Shown here piece after piece: positions 1 through 11,389 of a DNA stretch of 64,000 nt. Made by a program: the position numbers and the translations under genes. The notes under the pieces were generated by a model. It had not been told where the DNA came from, ran no database searches, and saw only the letters and a list, made by a program, of their open reading frames with translations. The stretch comes from Lithodes maja. Lineage: Eukaryota > Arthropoda > Malacostraca > Decapoda > Lithodidae. The DNA lies in assembly GCA_037953745.1 (NCBI GenBank), contig JBAKBP010001587.1, positions 62,001-126,000 on the forward strand, given 5' to 3'. Within the stretch, counting starts at the first letter, position 1. Each line of letters opens with the position of its first letter.

Positions 1-490
1 ATCTTCTCACACCGCACTCCTAGATAAAGTAGAAAGGAGAGCCTTTCGTATCATTAACTCCCGTCCACTCACCAAGTCTCTGCAATCTCTCTCTCTTTGC
101 CGCAATGTTGCATCTCTCTCGCTATTCTATCGCTGCTATAATAATCAGTGTTCCTCGGAGCTTTCCCAGTGTATACCACCTCTTCTACGTAGGGTACGTA
201 GTACCTGCCTTGCAACACAATCCCACCCGTACTCTGTGCAACTCTCCAACCCAAGTGTGAAATGCTATTCTCAGACTTTCTTCTATTCAACTGCTGAGCT
301 CTGGAACTCTCTCCCAGAATCAGTCTTTCCCTCTTCCTATGACTTAAATTGCTTCAAACTCCGTGTGTCCTGGCATTTTAGCTCGAACGTCCCTTGATTT
401 CGGCCCTGTCACTCTTTGAAACCTGGGAGAGGCACTCGCTGCAGGCAGTTATGCCTTTTGTCTCCCTCATTCACATAGAAGAAAAAAAGT
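1..490 (+). mobile_element. LINE-A (Jockey-like) 3' fragment, copy 1
   Basis: The plus strand encodes, with frame breaks, the C-terminal part of a non-LTR reverse transcriptase polyprotein. It starts near HTALLDKVERRAFRIINS, continues with a degenerate RNVASLS block, and ends in the tail region PHSHRRKK just before an A-rich stretch at about 480-490. The same blocks recur at 7855-8216, 18540-18736, 42280-42600 and 52380-52850, which defines a dispersed family. The copy is already truncated at the window edge and carries stops, so it is dead. The Jockey-type assignment rests on RT motifs in the longer copy at 16030-18736. The family is confident; the clade name is less so. Confidence 0.75.
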
Positions 491-1072
<582 letters not shown>

Positions 1073-1077
1073 ACTTA

Positions 1078-1302
1078 TCATTCATATAGTTTATTCGCTG
1101 TAGGTATGCGAGAAATCATGACCTCTATCCTCTGTAACTCAAAAAGGGTTAGAGCAAATTGGCCCTACATTTCAACATCTATTCCTTGACTGACTCTTAC
1201 CAAACGGTAGAAATATTAGATCGATTACTCTAGTTATTTTTGAGTTACAGAGGTTAGATGTCATTATTTCTCGCCTACTTACAGCGAATAAATTATAGTA
1301 AT
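1078..1302. mobile_element. Foldback MITE, family copy 1
   Basis: The two ends form a long imperfect inverted repeat. The left arm runs from about 1087 to 1146 (TTATTCGCTGTAGG, then GCGAGAAAT, then CTCTGTAACTCAAAAA). Its reverse complement lies at about 1238-1293 (TTTTTGAGTTACAGAGG ... ATTTCTCGCCTACTTACAGCGAATAA). The ~85-base centre (GGGTTAGAGCAAATTGGCCC ...) recurs, diverged, in the copies at 8345-8590 and 45795-46015. No ORF lies inside, so a DNA transposase supplied in trans is assumed. The target duplication cannot be fixed because of the flanking TA repeats. Confidence 0.7.
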
Positions 1303-1474
1303 ACCATAATTCTATTTTCTGGACCACAGACTTTTTGAAGCTGAAGTCCTTCAGTTGATTGTTGTGACAATATGTGTTCATAAAAAGTAGCCTAGTAAAG
1401 ACCATTTCATCTGTTGCCGATTTTCTTCCTATTGTTTTGTAAGGTTTAAACATGTCACTAGAATAATCATAATA

Positions 1475-1860
1475 AACGGGTGGATGGGACTCGTTAGCCT
1501 TGGTCGGCAACTCATCTAGGGGAGACAACCTTATACAAATCCGGGTGGATGGGACTCGTCAGCCTTGGTTGGCAACCTGTCTAGGGGAGTAAACCTGATA
1601 CAAATCCGTACTGCTTACCTAAGGGTAAGGCAGGTTAGTGGATGGATTAGCCGAACACCACTGTAGAAAAATAGTGCTAACAAGATACACAGAGGGCCTC
1701 GGAGTCGGACGGATCCTGAATTGAGTGGTCAATCCTGTAAGTCCTTCACTAAACTGGCTCGGGTTGTCCCTCTCACAGGGAATAGGTCCGCTTGGGGGCA
1801 TTCTGTGTATGGCCACCCTCGTAAGGGGAGTAAGGCGTCTGGCAATAGATAGATAGATAG
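1475..1860 (+). mobile_element. Short non-autonomous element built from RTE-like LINE ends
   Basis: It begins with a 65-bp tandem duplication (1478-1542 and 1543-1607) sharing GGTGGATGGGACTCGT. A block CCTCGGAGTCGGACGGA (about 1697) follows, resembling CCTCGGATGCGGACGGA near the start of the RTE-like LINE at 47318. The right end, GGCCACCCTCGTAAGGGGAG then GGCGTCTGGCAATAGATAG, is the reverse-complement counterpart of the LINE 3' end at 2909-2960, including the (GATA)n tail. A 5' block and a 3' block in under 400 bp, with no RT between, suggest an internally deleted or SINE-like derivative. Confidence 0.55.
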
Positions 1861-2155
1861 ACTAGAATAATCATAGTTAGTCACTCGATTATGACAAATT
1901 AATCAAATTTCAAATTGAAACTGAACAATTGTATTTGGTAAAGCTACAACAATCGCATGAACAAAGTAAAATATAATATAACTGCCCGAAGCTCTTGAGA
2001 GTTGAACTCTCCTAAGAGGCACTTAGATATTTTACTCTCGTGAGCTCCTCGTGTTGAAGCCAAGTGAACATTATTTGATAAAGGTAGCGATATTAGTAAC
2101 TTATCATTATATACACAGTGATATTAATAACACTGACATACATAGTACTCATAGT
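1861..2155. other. Unclassified spacer
   Basis: AT-rich; no coding frame or repeat recognised. Confidence 0.5.
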
Positions 2156-2157
2156 AT

Positions 2158-2192
<35 letters not shown>

Positions 2193-2198
2193 GTAATG
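2156..2198. repeat. (TAG)n microsatellite
   Basis: Trinucleotide run of TAG with two single-unit ATTAG interruptions. The short ORF across it is a by-product (poly-Ser). Confidence 0.95.
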
Positions 2199-2908
2199 GT
2201 AGTTGTGCCGGTCTTTTCTTGACTAAGGTTTAAATACAAAAGAAATATATTATTCACAATTTATACACTTATAAATATTGACATTTATAAACATACACAT
2301 TCAAAAACACATGCACACATAAAACGTAATCCATACTATATTGGTGTTACTTTATAGCAATATGTTACTTTATGATAGTTATATGACGCAGTGGGATTGT
2401 TTACTGTAAACTGCCTTTGCCAGTCCGCACATCTCCGTCTTTGCTCTCTGAACCCTGTGGTGGATGAGTTACACAGCCTAATACTGACGTAGGCTACTTC
2501 ATATTGTTCATATTACAATATTTTACCTTCGCCAGATTTAACCTCAGCTTCTCATTACCAGCCTATCCGTTATAGATAGGTGGATGTTCACACCAGGAAT
2601 CGACCATGCACTATCTTGTTCGGAGGCTGTTTATCTCTCCGTGCAATCCCCAACACTCTGGGGAACTTTGTGGCTGAACACCATGCACTTATAATAACAA
2701 ATTACAAAAGTATTTGAAGCAGCAATGTTGCATGTAAGATGTACATGGAGTACACAACAAATATTGAGAACACATACGGCGAACATAGCAATACTAAAGT
2801 CATAAAGTATACATAATTGTTTAATAAAAAGACAATCCAACAGAAATACAAAATTAAATGTACAAAAATAACCGCCTCCTAAATTCATAGTAAGAGTAAC
2901 GTAGAGAA
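2199..2908. other. Unclassified AT-rich stretch
   Basis: No coding frame with protein-like composition, no tRNA and no inverted repeat recognised. The 85-codon minus-strand frame at 2631-2888 is Cys/Phe-rich with no recognisable domain and is probably chance. Confidence 0.5.
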
Positions 2909-3147
2909 TCTATCTATCTATCTATCTATTGCCTGACGCCGTGATCCCCGAAGGGGTGGCCACGAACGAACCGCCTCCATGCACCTCTGTCCCCAGTCAG
3001 TCGACGCCCCTCCTCCCAACCAGCACCGCCTTCATTCATATACTTCCTCACTCCATCCTTCCACCTCTCCTTCGGTGCACCTCTCCCTCTCTGTCCTTCC
3101 ACCTCGCTCTCGTACACCCTCTCAGTCATTCTCTCGTAGAGAATGAG
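2909..3147 (-). mobile_element. RTE-like LINE 3' end with (TATC)n tail
   Basis: Read on the minus strand, the frame encodes a typical endonuclease/RT LINE C-terminus: MTERVYESEVEGQRGRGAPK, then RWKDGVRKYMNEGG, then DRGAWRRFVRGHPFGDHGVR. It stops immediately before a GATA-type tail (plus strand TATC repeats at 2909-2929). The C-terminal arrangement matches the fragment at 5555-5896, which has RAGRPPLRWRDCVRQALDDR. Only the last ~75 codons survive, so this is a severely 5'-truncated insertion. No catalytic motif is present. Confidence 0.75.
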
Positions 3148-3458
3148 AACAGTAATAATAATGATACAGCGGCTATCAAAACCCAAATGTTATAAGTGTT
3201 AGTCATAAAATCTGCGTACCCCACTTGAACAAGCCATTTTCTTGAATGTTTTGCAACAGAAAATGTTTTCACGCTGATTAAAATTAGGTATGTTATTTGG
3301 TCAAAGTTAGGGCCAAACACTTTTGTTTTCTAATACTTATAATTGACAAGAAACTTTACTTTCAAGGTAGTATAAAAGGGCAGACAAATTTCTAGGTATA
3401 CTATGCATGCCAGGGATAATTATAGTGTCCGTAACAATATATACATTTAAAGGTCACA
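3148..3458. other. Unclassified spacer
   Basis: No recognisable feature. Confidence 0.5.
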
Positions 3459-3830
3459 TCATCATCATCATCATCAGGCATTAGGAGTCCACTGCTGGAC
3501 AAAGGCCTCCTTTAAGCTTTTCCATGACTTCCAATTAAGATTTTGCCAGCTGTTGCCATGTTACCTCTGCATTGTTGCTCTATCTCGTATGTCCACCTCT
3601 TGTCTGGTCTTTTCCTGTCACGTTTTCTTTCTCTGGGGGTCCAGTTAGTTAGTGTTTTACTCCACCTATTGTCCTCTCTTTTTGCTACATGTCTTGCCCA
3701 TCTCTAATTCTGCTCCTTTATCATTTCTAGAATATCCTTGACTTTGATTTGCTCTCTTACCCACGATGTTCTCATTCCTAAATCTTATTCCTATCATTGA
3801 TCTTTAGAGGTATATTGGTTGTAATATACC
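3459..3830 (-). mobile_element. LINE 3' fragment with (ATG/CAT)n tail
   Basis: The minus strand reads a broken LINE RT C-terminus, including RWARHVAKREDNRWSKTLTN, then WTPRERKRDRKRPDKRW, and near the end RRPLSSSGLLMPDDDDDD. The Asp run comes from the (CAT)n tail at 3459-3476. This block (RW..HV.R..D.RW, then W.PR..KR.RGRP..RW) is standard in arthropod endonuclease-RT LINEs. The trinucleotide tail separates it from the GATA-tailed family. It is 5'-truncated and non-functional. Confidence 0.7.
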
Positions 3831-5104
3831 CATGTAACACAATGATAAGCGTATGGCACTATCAATATATATACCCAATCTATGGCGGATTTAAGGAAGA
3901 TAAGTTTACTCTAGGCTACCTAAGACTGAAAAGGTCCGCTCATATAATGTAAATAAATAATAATACCGGGAGTGTAACTCACTTATTAAATCACCATAAA
4001 ATACAGCTGGGCAAGGTGGAAATGCTGATGGAGGTGCTGATATATGGTAGGCAAATGGCTGTTATTCAAACACCATTGGATGTTTACCTTAAGGTGACCA
4101 CGAGGATGCACCTGAACAATATTGAATAAATGAGGTTAAAGAAAGTTAAATCATGATAATAAGGCTTAGCTGTCAGTCGGTCTGTCTGTAGGATGTAGTT
4201 GAGTTTAAGTTAATGATGAGAGCTAGATGAAACTGGAACCAGGATCGCGGCGAACTAAAGAGTGGAGTTGTTGCTTGGATGAAGTATAAAAGTGCTCTGA
4301 CGCGGTGCGCCACAATCCAAGACGTCATCGTCTTACGCTACGAATCTAGCGGCTACTGCTAAGTTAGTAGCGGATATCTAGCGGTAAATATCGCACCGCT
4401 TACATAATATTACATCATGGTTTATATGATAAATCATATGTGCATTCCTAAAGACACTTAAATACTATACTTTCGTATAATAGGCCTTATCTAACTTATT
4501 AAGCTTACATACTGTACAAACTGAATCTAGGGTATGATACATAGAAAATGTAGGTTATACCACTGACTATCGTGAATCCATGATACAATAATGTTATATA
4601 TATTTGTTCGTACTCTTTTCATACCAATAGTTTATGGCAGTGTAGTTGTAATTAGAAGTCCTCACTCAGGTCAATATTTCTGGTGTGCTAACAAGAAGTA
4701 AAATTTGGAGGAGTCAACACTCCTCCAAACCTGACTTGATTTCGTGTTTTCATTCTTGATTTCCCCCCCCCCCCCCGTTTTTTCTGACTTTTAGAGTGTT
4801 GAACTGAAGAGTTATTCCTTACAATTGACCAAAATTTGCCGAAATATATACATGTTCGAAAATCAATTACACGTACATACAAACAAACTGGAGAATATCT
4901 TGGATAGTAATTGACTTAACTTTCCCTAAAACACCCTCCTTTCCGTAATCACCTGAGGGCCAGTTGTTTACTGACAGTAGTGGGGTGAAGGTGGTCATAT
5001 ATTTTGTGCTCGATAAACTTCTCTTCGATTATTAGTAGTAGTGTTTGTAGTAGTGTGTGTGCGCGCATGTGTGATTGAGAGAGAGATAGGGGGGAGAACT
5101 GTAT
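3831..5104. other. Unclassified DNA with a C-tract
   Basis: No gene or transposon recognised. A 14-base C-run lies at 4763-4776 and short TG/GA-rich runs at 5050-5095. The ~40 bp at 3895-3945 resemble generic decapod AT-rich repeats but cannot be classified. Confidence 0.5.
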
Positions 5105-6060
5105 GTGTTTCTATCTATCTATCTATATGCTCAGGCTCAATCCCCATTTTTCCTATTTTTATATTTATATTTTCTATTTTATTCTATTTTATTATGTTTT
5201 GTTTTCTTGGGGGTGGCCGACTCAAGACAGAGCAAGAACAGGGAAAACCCAAAACAACATAAAACAACGAACAAACACAAATAAAACACAAATTCACACA
5301 CATCTAGGTCACCCAGGAGAAGTCAGAGACCAGGGTCACCAAGGTCGCTCAAGCACTCCCCCGGCCCCCGACCACCCGGAGAGGTTCCGATCTCGGCAGG
5401 CAGACATGCAGCGGAGCCGAAGCCACAACCCCGCCCACCACACGTCAAGGCGCACCCTTCATATTAATCGTCTCCTCGGGCCAGGCGCCTGATGGACTAT
5501 TATCTAGTCCAACTTGCGCCCGACCCCTTCCCACAAATGACCCCACGTGTTCACTCAACTACTCACAAGCATTCTCCATTCATTCCTGTCTATTACCACT
5601 TCCTTTGCCTGATCTATAGTAATTCCTCTATCATCCAAAGCTTGTCTTACACAGTCTCTCCATCTCAATGGGGGTCTTCCTGCCCTTCTATCTACCCTTG
5701 CATCTGACTCACATATTCTCTTTGTAAGCCTTTCATCTCCCATTCGTTCAACATGACCATACCAGCTCAGCACCCTTCTGTCAACTCTGGCTGACAAATG
5801 TTCCTGCTGCCCCACCCTCCTACGTATATCTTCATTCCTCAATCCGTCTCTACGAGTAACTCCACACATACTCCTCAGGCAGCTCATCTCCATCACGTCT
5901 AGCTTTCTTCTCTACTTTTTCTTCAGAGCCCATGTCTCAGCCCCATACATCACTGTTGGCACAACAATTCCTTGATACATTGCACTTTTTACTTTCATTC
6001 CGAGATTTCTCGTCTTCCACATACTTCCCATTGCTCCGAAAACCTTCCTTCCTTCTCACA
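5105..6060 (-). mobile_element. RTE-like LINE 3' fragment (RT C-terminus plus 3' UTR)
   Basis: In sense orientation (minus), degenerate coding sequence from 6060 to about 5900 includes a block for the conserved ALKKK...RKLDV region. It then enters an open 113-codon frame (5896-5555): LRSMCGVTRRDGLRNEDIRR, VLSWYGHVERMGDERLTKRI, AGRPPLRWRDCVRQALDD. A ~425-base 3' UTR follows, with GGCCACCCCCAAGAAAA near 5210. It ends in (TAGA)n, seen on the plus strand as CTAT repeats at 5110-5127. The 3' UTR block also occurs at 45478-45670. A frameshift near 5890 shows it is inactive. Confidence 0.8.
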
Positions 6061-6253
6061 CTCTCTCTGTGTTTGCCTTCTATAAATAATATTTAATATT
6101 TATTTTTTTATTTGTGTTGGCTGTGGGTCATGTCACAGGAAGTAGAAGGGGATCAGTTTCCATTTTGGGTTGTTGAGAGGGTTTTCTGTGTTGTTGTGGT
6201 GGTGAATAGGTGCTAGATTATGGGGATAGCCTACAGTGTAAACATTTCTAGTG

Positions 6254-6256
<3 letters not shown>

Positions 6257-6294
<38 letters not shown>
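6257..6294. repeat. (TA)n microsatellite
   Basis: 38 bases of alternating TA. Confidence 0.95.
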
Positions 6295-6295
<1 letters not shown>

Positions 6296-7854
6296 TGTAC
6301 ATATATACAGGGTATGTAACCCGTCAAGCCCCAGCAGCGCCCATTGTTGACGCCTACTTATGTAATGCACAAACCCAGCGACGTCCATTGGACATCTGCT
6401 ATTTTCTCCTTATTAATATAATTTTATGCTTCCCAAAAGGCTTGGAGAGGTCTCGAATTTATACACATGGTAGCTTAGGATGTGGGGTAATGTTGGTAGC
6501 TCACTGAGACTACCTTGGGCCACCCCATTTAATTCAATATGACGCGTCTTCGAAAACTGAAAGGGTTAACTATTGGTTAAAGATAAATTTACCCAGACCA
6601 TTGCTTCTCCTTCAAAAGAATCTTTCTCAAATTACCATGCTAAGTTTTGTTATAACCTCACGATATTCATTGTAATAATGATTTTTTCTTCAATGACTTC
6701 ACACACTAGATGGTCTTGGTAGAGCGCATGCCTTCGCCTACATTAGCTTAGTCACAATTTACTCAAATGTACAAGAATGACACTAGGGTGATCTAAGCTA
6801 AGACGATGTTTATGTACCGGTATGGTTTTCCTCCTATATTGGATAACTTTTATTTCTTTGCCGCATATGCTATCTGCTCGCCTATTTTCGTGATAATCAG
6901 TTCAAAACTGTATGAGATATCTTGTCTACAAACAAACATACAACAAGGCAAAGAAACGTAGGCGAAAACATAACGTCTATCCAACTTCGCTAGCAGGAGT
7001 CATTAATATAACAATGCAATTTGGGATGGTATCCATGAGCCTCTATTTCTGTTATGACTGTCATTAAAATGATGTACACTAAAGAACCACACAGTATTAT
7101 ATATGTGATTGCCGTACATATATTGAATCCCAAGATATATTTTGAAAAAACACACACAAACAAAAAAAGCAAAATAACAACATCAACACTTCTTTGGCAC
7201 TATATTCCGTACCTAAATGTTCCTACCATTAAGTTAAGTAACTGGGATTCAGAGTTGTGGAAATGTATACCCGGGGGATGGGGACATTTTCGTGATTGCA
7301 TGAGACATTCCTCCAACAAAATGTATTTTTTTTTTTTTTTAGAAATATGCTCTGATGAACAAAACATTTCAATTCAGTACGATAATATGTTTGTTTTGTG
7401 GCCTACTATTGGTTTATATTTGTATAGCTTAGGAATGATCAGTCGGGGTGATAGCGTTAATTTACATGGTTTGAAAACCTGTGAGCATAATTGTTATTAT
7501 ACACCTAAATGAATCTTTTTGAGAGAGAGAGATAGCGAGAGCGAGACATACAGAAGTATAGTAGAATAGAATACATTATAATATCCCTGCGTTACATAAT
7601 TGCAATGTATCGTAAAACTCATACGTCAACGTTTGGGAGATGTTTGCGCGTCGTATTTTCCCAAACTCTCTTACTCTGTCCAGCTAGAGGGGCAGTGTGA
7701 AAAACATGCTCAACATTCAGGCAACACAGTAAAAGAGTCAGTCTAATCTGGAAAGGAAATGACATAGGCGGGAGTTGAGTTGCTGAGAGAGTGTGTGAGA
7801 AGAATAATGTGTGAGGAGAAACTTGGGGAATACTAAGGGCAAGGAATATATATA
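6295..7854. other. Unclassified stretch
   Basis: The segment 6300-6570 ends in AAACTGAAAGGGTTAA, which looks like one terminus of a TTAA-targeting element, but I could not find the other end. The 152-codon plus frame at 7054-7512 is AT-rich, lacks a known domain and includes a T-run, so I do not call it a gene. A (TA)n stretch at 7847-7858 precedes the LINE-A fragment. Confidence 0.45.
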
Positions 7855-8216
7855 TATATCGCTATTCTATCGCTACTACAATAATCAATGTTCCTCAGAG
7901 CTTTCACAGTGTATACCACCTCCTCTACGTAGGGTATGTAGTACTCGTCCCACCCCTACTCTGTGCAACTCTCCAACCCAGGAGTGAAATGTTATTTTCA
8001 GTCATTCTTCTATTGAACTGCTGAGCTCTGCAACTCTCTCCCAGAATAAGTCTTCCCCTCTTCCTATGACTTAAATTACTTCAAACTTCGTGTGTCCAGG
8101 CATTTTGGCTCGAACGTCACTTGATTTTGGCCCAGTCACTCTTTCAACTCTGGGGGAGGCAATCGATACAGGCAGTTTTGCCTTTTGTCTCCCTCACTCA
8201 CATAAACAAAAAAAAA
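7855..8216 (+). mobile_element. LINE-A 3' fragment, copy 4
   Basis: Closely matches 120-490: TCGCTATTCTATCGCTAC, then GTGTATACCACCTCCTCTAC, then the CTCACTCACATAAAC tail into an A-run at 8209-8217. It is useful as the uninterrupted reference for the CR1 insertion site in the copy at 16030-18736: here ACCACCTCC runs directly into TCTACGTAGGG. It is 5'-truncated next to a (TA)n run and frame-broken. Confidence 0.8.
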
Positions 8217-8344
8217 AAGAAGCTAGGATCAAGTTGCGCTGGGAATTATTACAATACATTGTTTTAACCTGTGTGTTTGCACAATGGGTCTCTCAGGTAG
8301 TATCGAGAACGGTATTATCGTCCCTACATCTCTGTGTCTACATG

Positions 8345-8590
8345 TATAGTAATTTCATTAACACATGTAGTTTATTCATTATAAGTCAGCCGGAAATCTT
8401 AGCTCTAAGCTCTTGTAACTCAGAGAGGGCTGAAGAAAACGGGCTGTAAATTGCTATACCTATTTACCTGTTGACCCCTCCCAAATGGTAATGATAACAG
8501 CTCAATAAATTAAGCACATTTTTAGAGTTATTAGAGGTTGAGGTCCGGATTTCTGTCCTACCAATATTGAACAGAGTATAACATAGCTTA
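8345..8590. mobile_element. Foldback MITE, family copy 2 (diverged)
   Basis: It shares the order of blocks seen at 1078-1302: TGTAGTTTATTC at the left, CTTGTAACTCAGAGAGGG, an internal CTATACCTATTTACC...CCCAAATGG, then TTTTTAGAGTTATTAGAGGTTGAGG on the right. The arms are only partly complementary now. Non-coding. Confidence 0.55.
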
Positions 8591-8619
8591 AATTAACCTG
8601 ACAAAAGCTAGCCAATCTA

Positions 8620-10135
8620 TCCTACCATATCCAAAATGAACCTAACCTAACCTAATCATAACCTCACCTCACCTAAACTAAGCGTAACTCAAAATTAACC
8701 TCAAACTGTCATCCACACTAACTTCTCAATGATCAAGTTATTCTGGGACTCAGGACAATTTACATAACTTGTGTGTTTGCGCGGTTGGTCTCTCAGCTGG
8801 TGGAGTCAGATGGTGTAGCCTATGGTCTCTTCGCCCACAAGTACTGTCGCTTCATTCACAGCTAACCTAACCTAACTTAATATGTTCTAACTTACTGTAT
8901 TCTAACTTAACTTAACTTGAATATCAGCTAGCAAAACCTAATCTAACCTAACCTTCTGTAATCTAACCTAATATAACATTATTACCAGCTGGCATAACCT
9001 AACATAACCTAATCTCAACTAACCTATTGGATTCTAACCTAACCTAAATATTAGCTAGTATAATTTATTATAAACTAACATACTATACTTTAACCTAATA
9101 TAACTTAAGTAACTTAAGGGAGGTGTGGCAGAGTGGTCTTGCCACTGGACTGGTAATCCAATGGACCCGGGTTCGAATCCCAATGTGTCAATGGGAAGAT
9201 ATTATTGGGATGGAATTTGTGCTGGACCTAGTTTCAGTGCATTACCACAGCACACCGAAATGCCAAAAAAGTACCCTCATTGTTCCCTGATTTAAATAGC
9301 ATTGTATGAATATTCCCATATTCCAAATATGCTAAAGGGGGGCAATGCCAAGTAAGTTAATTGCTCAATAGGTGGCGTTCTGAGAGTGAGGGTCCGAGCC
9401 TGGGGATGAGACAGTGAAGCACAGAGGTGGAGCACCTTCAGAGATGCAGTTGCTTCGAGCCATGGGTGCTTCGCATATCTCACTCCCTAGGCTGGAACAA
9501 GACGTCACGGGCCTCACCGTGTTCAGCGGTAGAGTGTGCAGGCTCTCAGCCTATGCCCAAGAGGGAGTAGTTGGAATATAGAAGAGAAAAAAAATCTGCT
9601 AGTATAACCTAACACAAACTAGTCTAGCCTAACCTACTGCATTTTAACCTAACCTAACTTAAATATCAGCTAGTATAACCTAACATAAACTAATCTAACT
9701 TAACATACTGTATTCTAACCTAACCTAACGTATATATTAGCTAGTATAACCTAACATAAACTAGTCAAACCTAACTTACTGTATTCTAACCTAACCAAAC
9801 TTAACCTAAATATCAGGTAGCATAACCTTCCATAACCTAATTAAATTTCAACCTATTTTATACCTAACTATAATCATGCCTAATAAATTTAACATATCTT
9901 TACCTAATCTACCTCAACCTAACGTAACCTAGCCTTCATAAGCTATTCTAGCCTATTTACATAACCTGTCTGCAAATTGAGACTATGCAACTATGAAACT
10001 ATGAAACTTTGCAACGCCTACTTCTATAACCTAAACATAATGAGCCAAACACAATGTCCTTAGTCTAACCTTAGCTTTAGCTTAACCAGAGTCAACGTAT
10101 CCCAACCAAACATAATTGTATCCTATCCTATTCTA
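8620..10135. repeat. Degenerate (CCTAA)-rich satellite, ~70-bp higher-order period
   Basis: Dense CCTAACCTAAC motifs (complement of TTAGG) are embedded in a longer unit of about 69-70 bp. The unit runs roughly TGTATTCTAACCTAACCTAA, then ATATCAGCTAGTATAACC, then TAACATAAACTAATC. Clear unit starts lie near 8895, 8962, 9030, 9632, 9706 and 9775. The tract is interrupted by a SINE at 9118-9597. The motif resembles arthropod telomeric DNA, but the unit is too degenerate and too far from any visible chromosome end to call it a telomere. Confidence 0.7.
9118..9597 (+). mobile_element. tRNA-derived SINE inserted in the CCTAA satellite
   Basis: The head at 9118-9190 is tRNA-like. It has an A-box-like TGGCAGAGTGGTC, an anticodon-stem-like TGGA/TCCA around loop CTGGTAA (anticodon position GGT, Thr-like) and a perfect B box GGTTCGAATCC. 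The acceptor arms do not pair, so it is not a functional tRNA. A ~400-base unrelated body follows, ending in an A-rich tail (GAAGAGAAAAAAAA) at about 9597. Satellite units flank both sides. Confidence 0.7.
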
Positions 10136-10194
10136 TAAATAGTATTTCCTATTTTTGCCGGGCGAATGGGTTTATGAACGAAAATCCCTCTACC

Positions 10195-10740
10195 ATATAA
10201 ACTGAGGGTATATTGAGAGTTAAAACGACCATACGGGGCGACAAAATCCCCATACAACTATATCACGGTTACAATGCTTCCGCAACAATATATTTTGACC
10301 TAAATTTATATAATCAAGTTATATCTAACCTGACCTGATGTAAGCTAAATTCACATTCTCTAGCCTTTGACCAATCATGCACAAAACCCCATTACCTAAC
10401 CTCACCTTTATTTAATATTGTATAGTTATAGCCTTTGTTAACGTAACTAAACTTAGCAAATTGACTTGAATGTGGAAATTTCTCAGCCATTTAGTTTATG
10501 GAGTTAAAGCGACCAACCCCGGCCAGGCAAGTCCCACAGAACTATATCACGGTTACATTGCCTTAGCAATATTTAATCCTATCCTAAGCCAAATTATCTA
10601 ACCAAACCTAACCTAACTTATCGTGGCTTAAACTAGCATCGACTCATCTAATCTCTACTGTACCTAACCTTACATAAAACCCTACACCTCCCAACTTAAT
10701 CTAATCCACCTATTCTTTATTTAACTTTACGTATCCATAT
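10195..10740. repeat. ~285-bp satellite, block 1
   Basis: Two units share (G)AGTTAAA(G/A)CGACCA, then a GGC-rich spot, then ACTATATCACGGTTACA, at about 10218 and 10502 (period ~284). The same core recurs at about 15184, 15468 and 15765. CCTAACC words fill the inter-core sequence. Confidence 0.7.
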
Positions 10741-10749
10741 ATAGCCAAC

Positions 10750-10954
10750 CGTCTGGCTGGCTCAGTTGATAGCGTCACTGCTTTCCATCTGGTAGCCTCG
10801 CGTTAAATCCCCTCTCAGACTGAATTTTTTTTTTCTGAGATGTAGCCGACGATTACCATCTCCCCATGAGCAAAGGGGATGGGTAATGGTATCTGGTTGA
10901 TTAAAGAAGTGTCATGCGCTTGAGAATCCTCGAAGGAGGAGATACAGACGCTAT
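10750..10954 (+). mobile_element. tRNA-like SINE fragment
   Basis: A tRNA-like head starts near 10754: GTCTGGCTGGCTCAGTTGATAG with 3' partner CTCAGACT, giving a 5-bp acceptor stem GTCTG/CAGAC, and a degenerate B box GCGTTAAATCC. A T-run and a ~110-base body follow (GTAGCCGACGATTACCATC ...) up to the neighbouring TTAA element. The decayed B box and imperfect anticodon stem argue against a working tRNA gene. Confidence 0.5.
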
Positions 10955-10958
10955 TTAA

Positions 10959-11369
10959 CCCTTTCCCTGCGGGTGACGTCTGGAACGCATAGGCAATTTA
11001 CAGCAATTTCCAGGCTTTAAAAGCCTGTAAAAGCCGTAGAAATCAAGTGTCAGTGGGCGGGAGCATGAGGGACCTCCGTACGACCCTCAGAGCAGCCAGC
11101 TGCTCACTGAGGGAGACTGTGGTCTCGCGCGGCTGTCTCGACAGTGTTATCGAGCGAGCGAGAGCTAATAATTAGCGAGTTTTCCCGAATGTCTATGGCA
11201 ACGCTGCGGGTGAACCCCGCCACCTACGAAGCTCGTTCTGGTGTCATTTTAAAGCTATTTTCGTCTAGTTTCGGCAGAATACAATTCATTTAATGCAGAT
11301 ACTTGATTATTCATTCAGGAGTGCCTGAATATGCCCTATATAGCGCAAAAAAAAACAGCAGAGAAAGGA
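10959..11369. mobile_element. TTAA-flanked MITE (piggyBac-type), 411 bp
   Basis: The element is bounded by TTAA at 10955-10958 and 11370-11373. Its terminal inverted repeats are CCCTTTCCCTGC at the left and, read inward from the right, TCCTTTCTCTGC (10 of 12 identical). TTAA duplication with CCC-type ends is the hallmark of the piggyBac superfamily. There is no transposase frame, so it is non-autonomous. The GC-rich interior carries GCGAGCGAGAG and differs sharply in composition from the flanks. Confidence 0.75.
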
Positions 11370-11389
11370 TTAAGTAATCATACAATTAT

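Noticed and set aside
2631..2888. 85-codon minus-strand ORF
   Set aside because: Composition follows AT-rich DNA; no domain, no homologous copy.
6544..6575. TTAA-type transposon end (AACTGAAAGGGTTAA)
   Set aside because: No partner terminus or second TTAA could be located with confidence.
7054..7512. 152-codon plus-strand ORF
   Set aside because: Low-complexity and AT-driven, includes a poly-Phe run from a T-tract, no recognisable domain.
9118..9190. Possible tRNA-Thr gene
   Set aside because: B box is perfect but acceptor arms do not pair, and a SINE body follows.
8620..10135. True telomere
   Set aside because: Repeats are degenerate, have a ~70-bp superstructure, and lie between other repeats.
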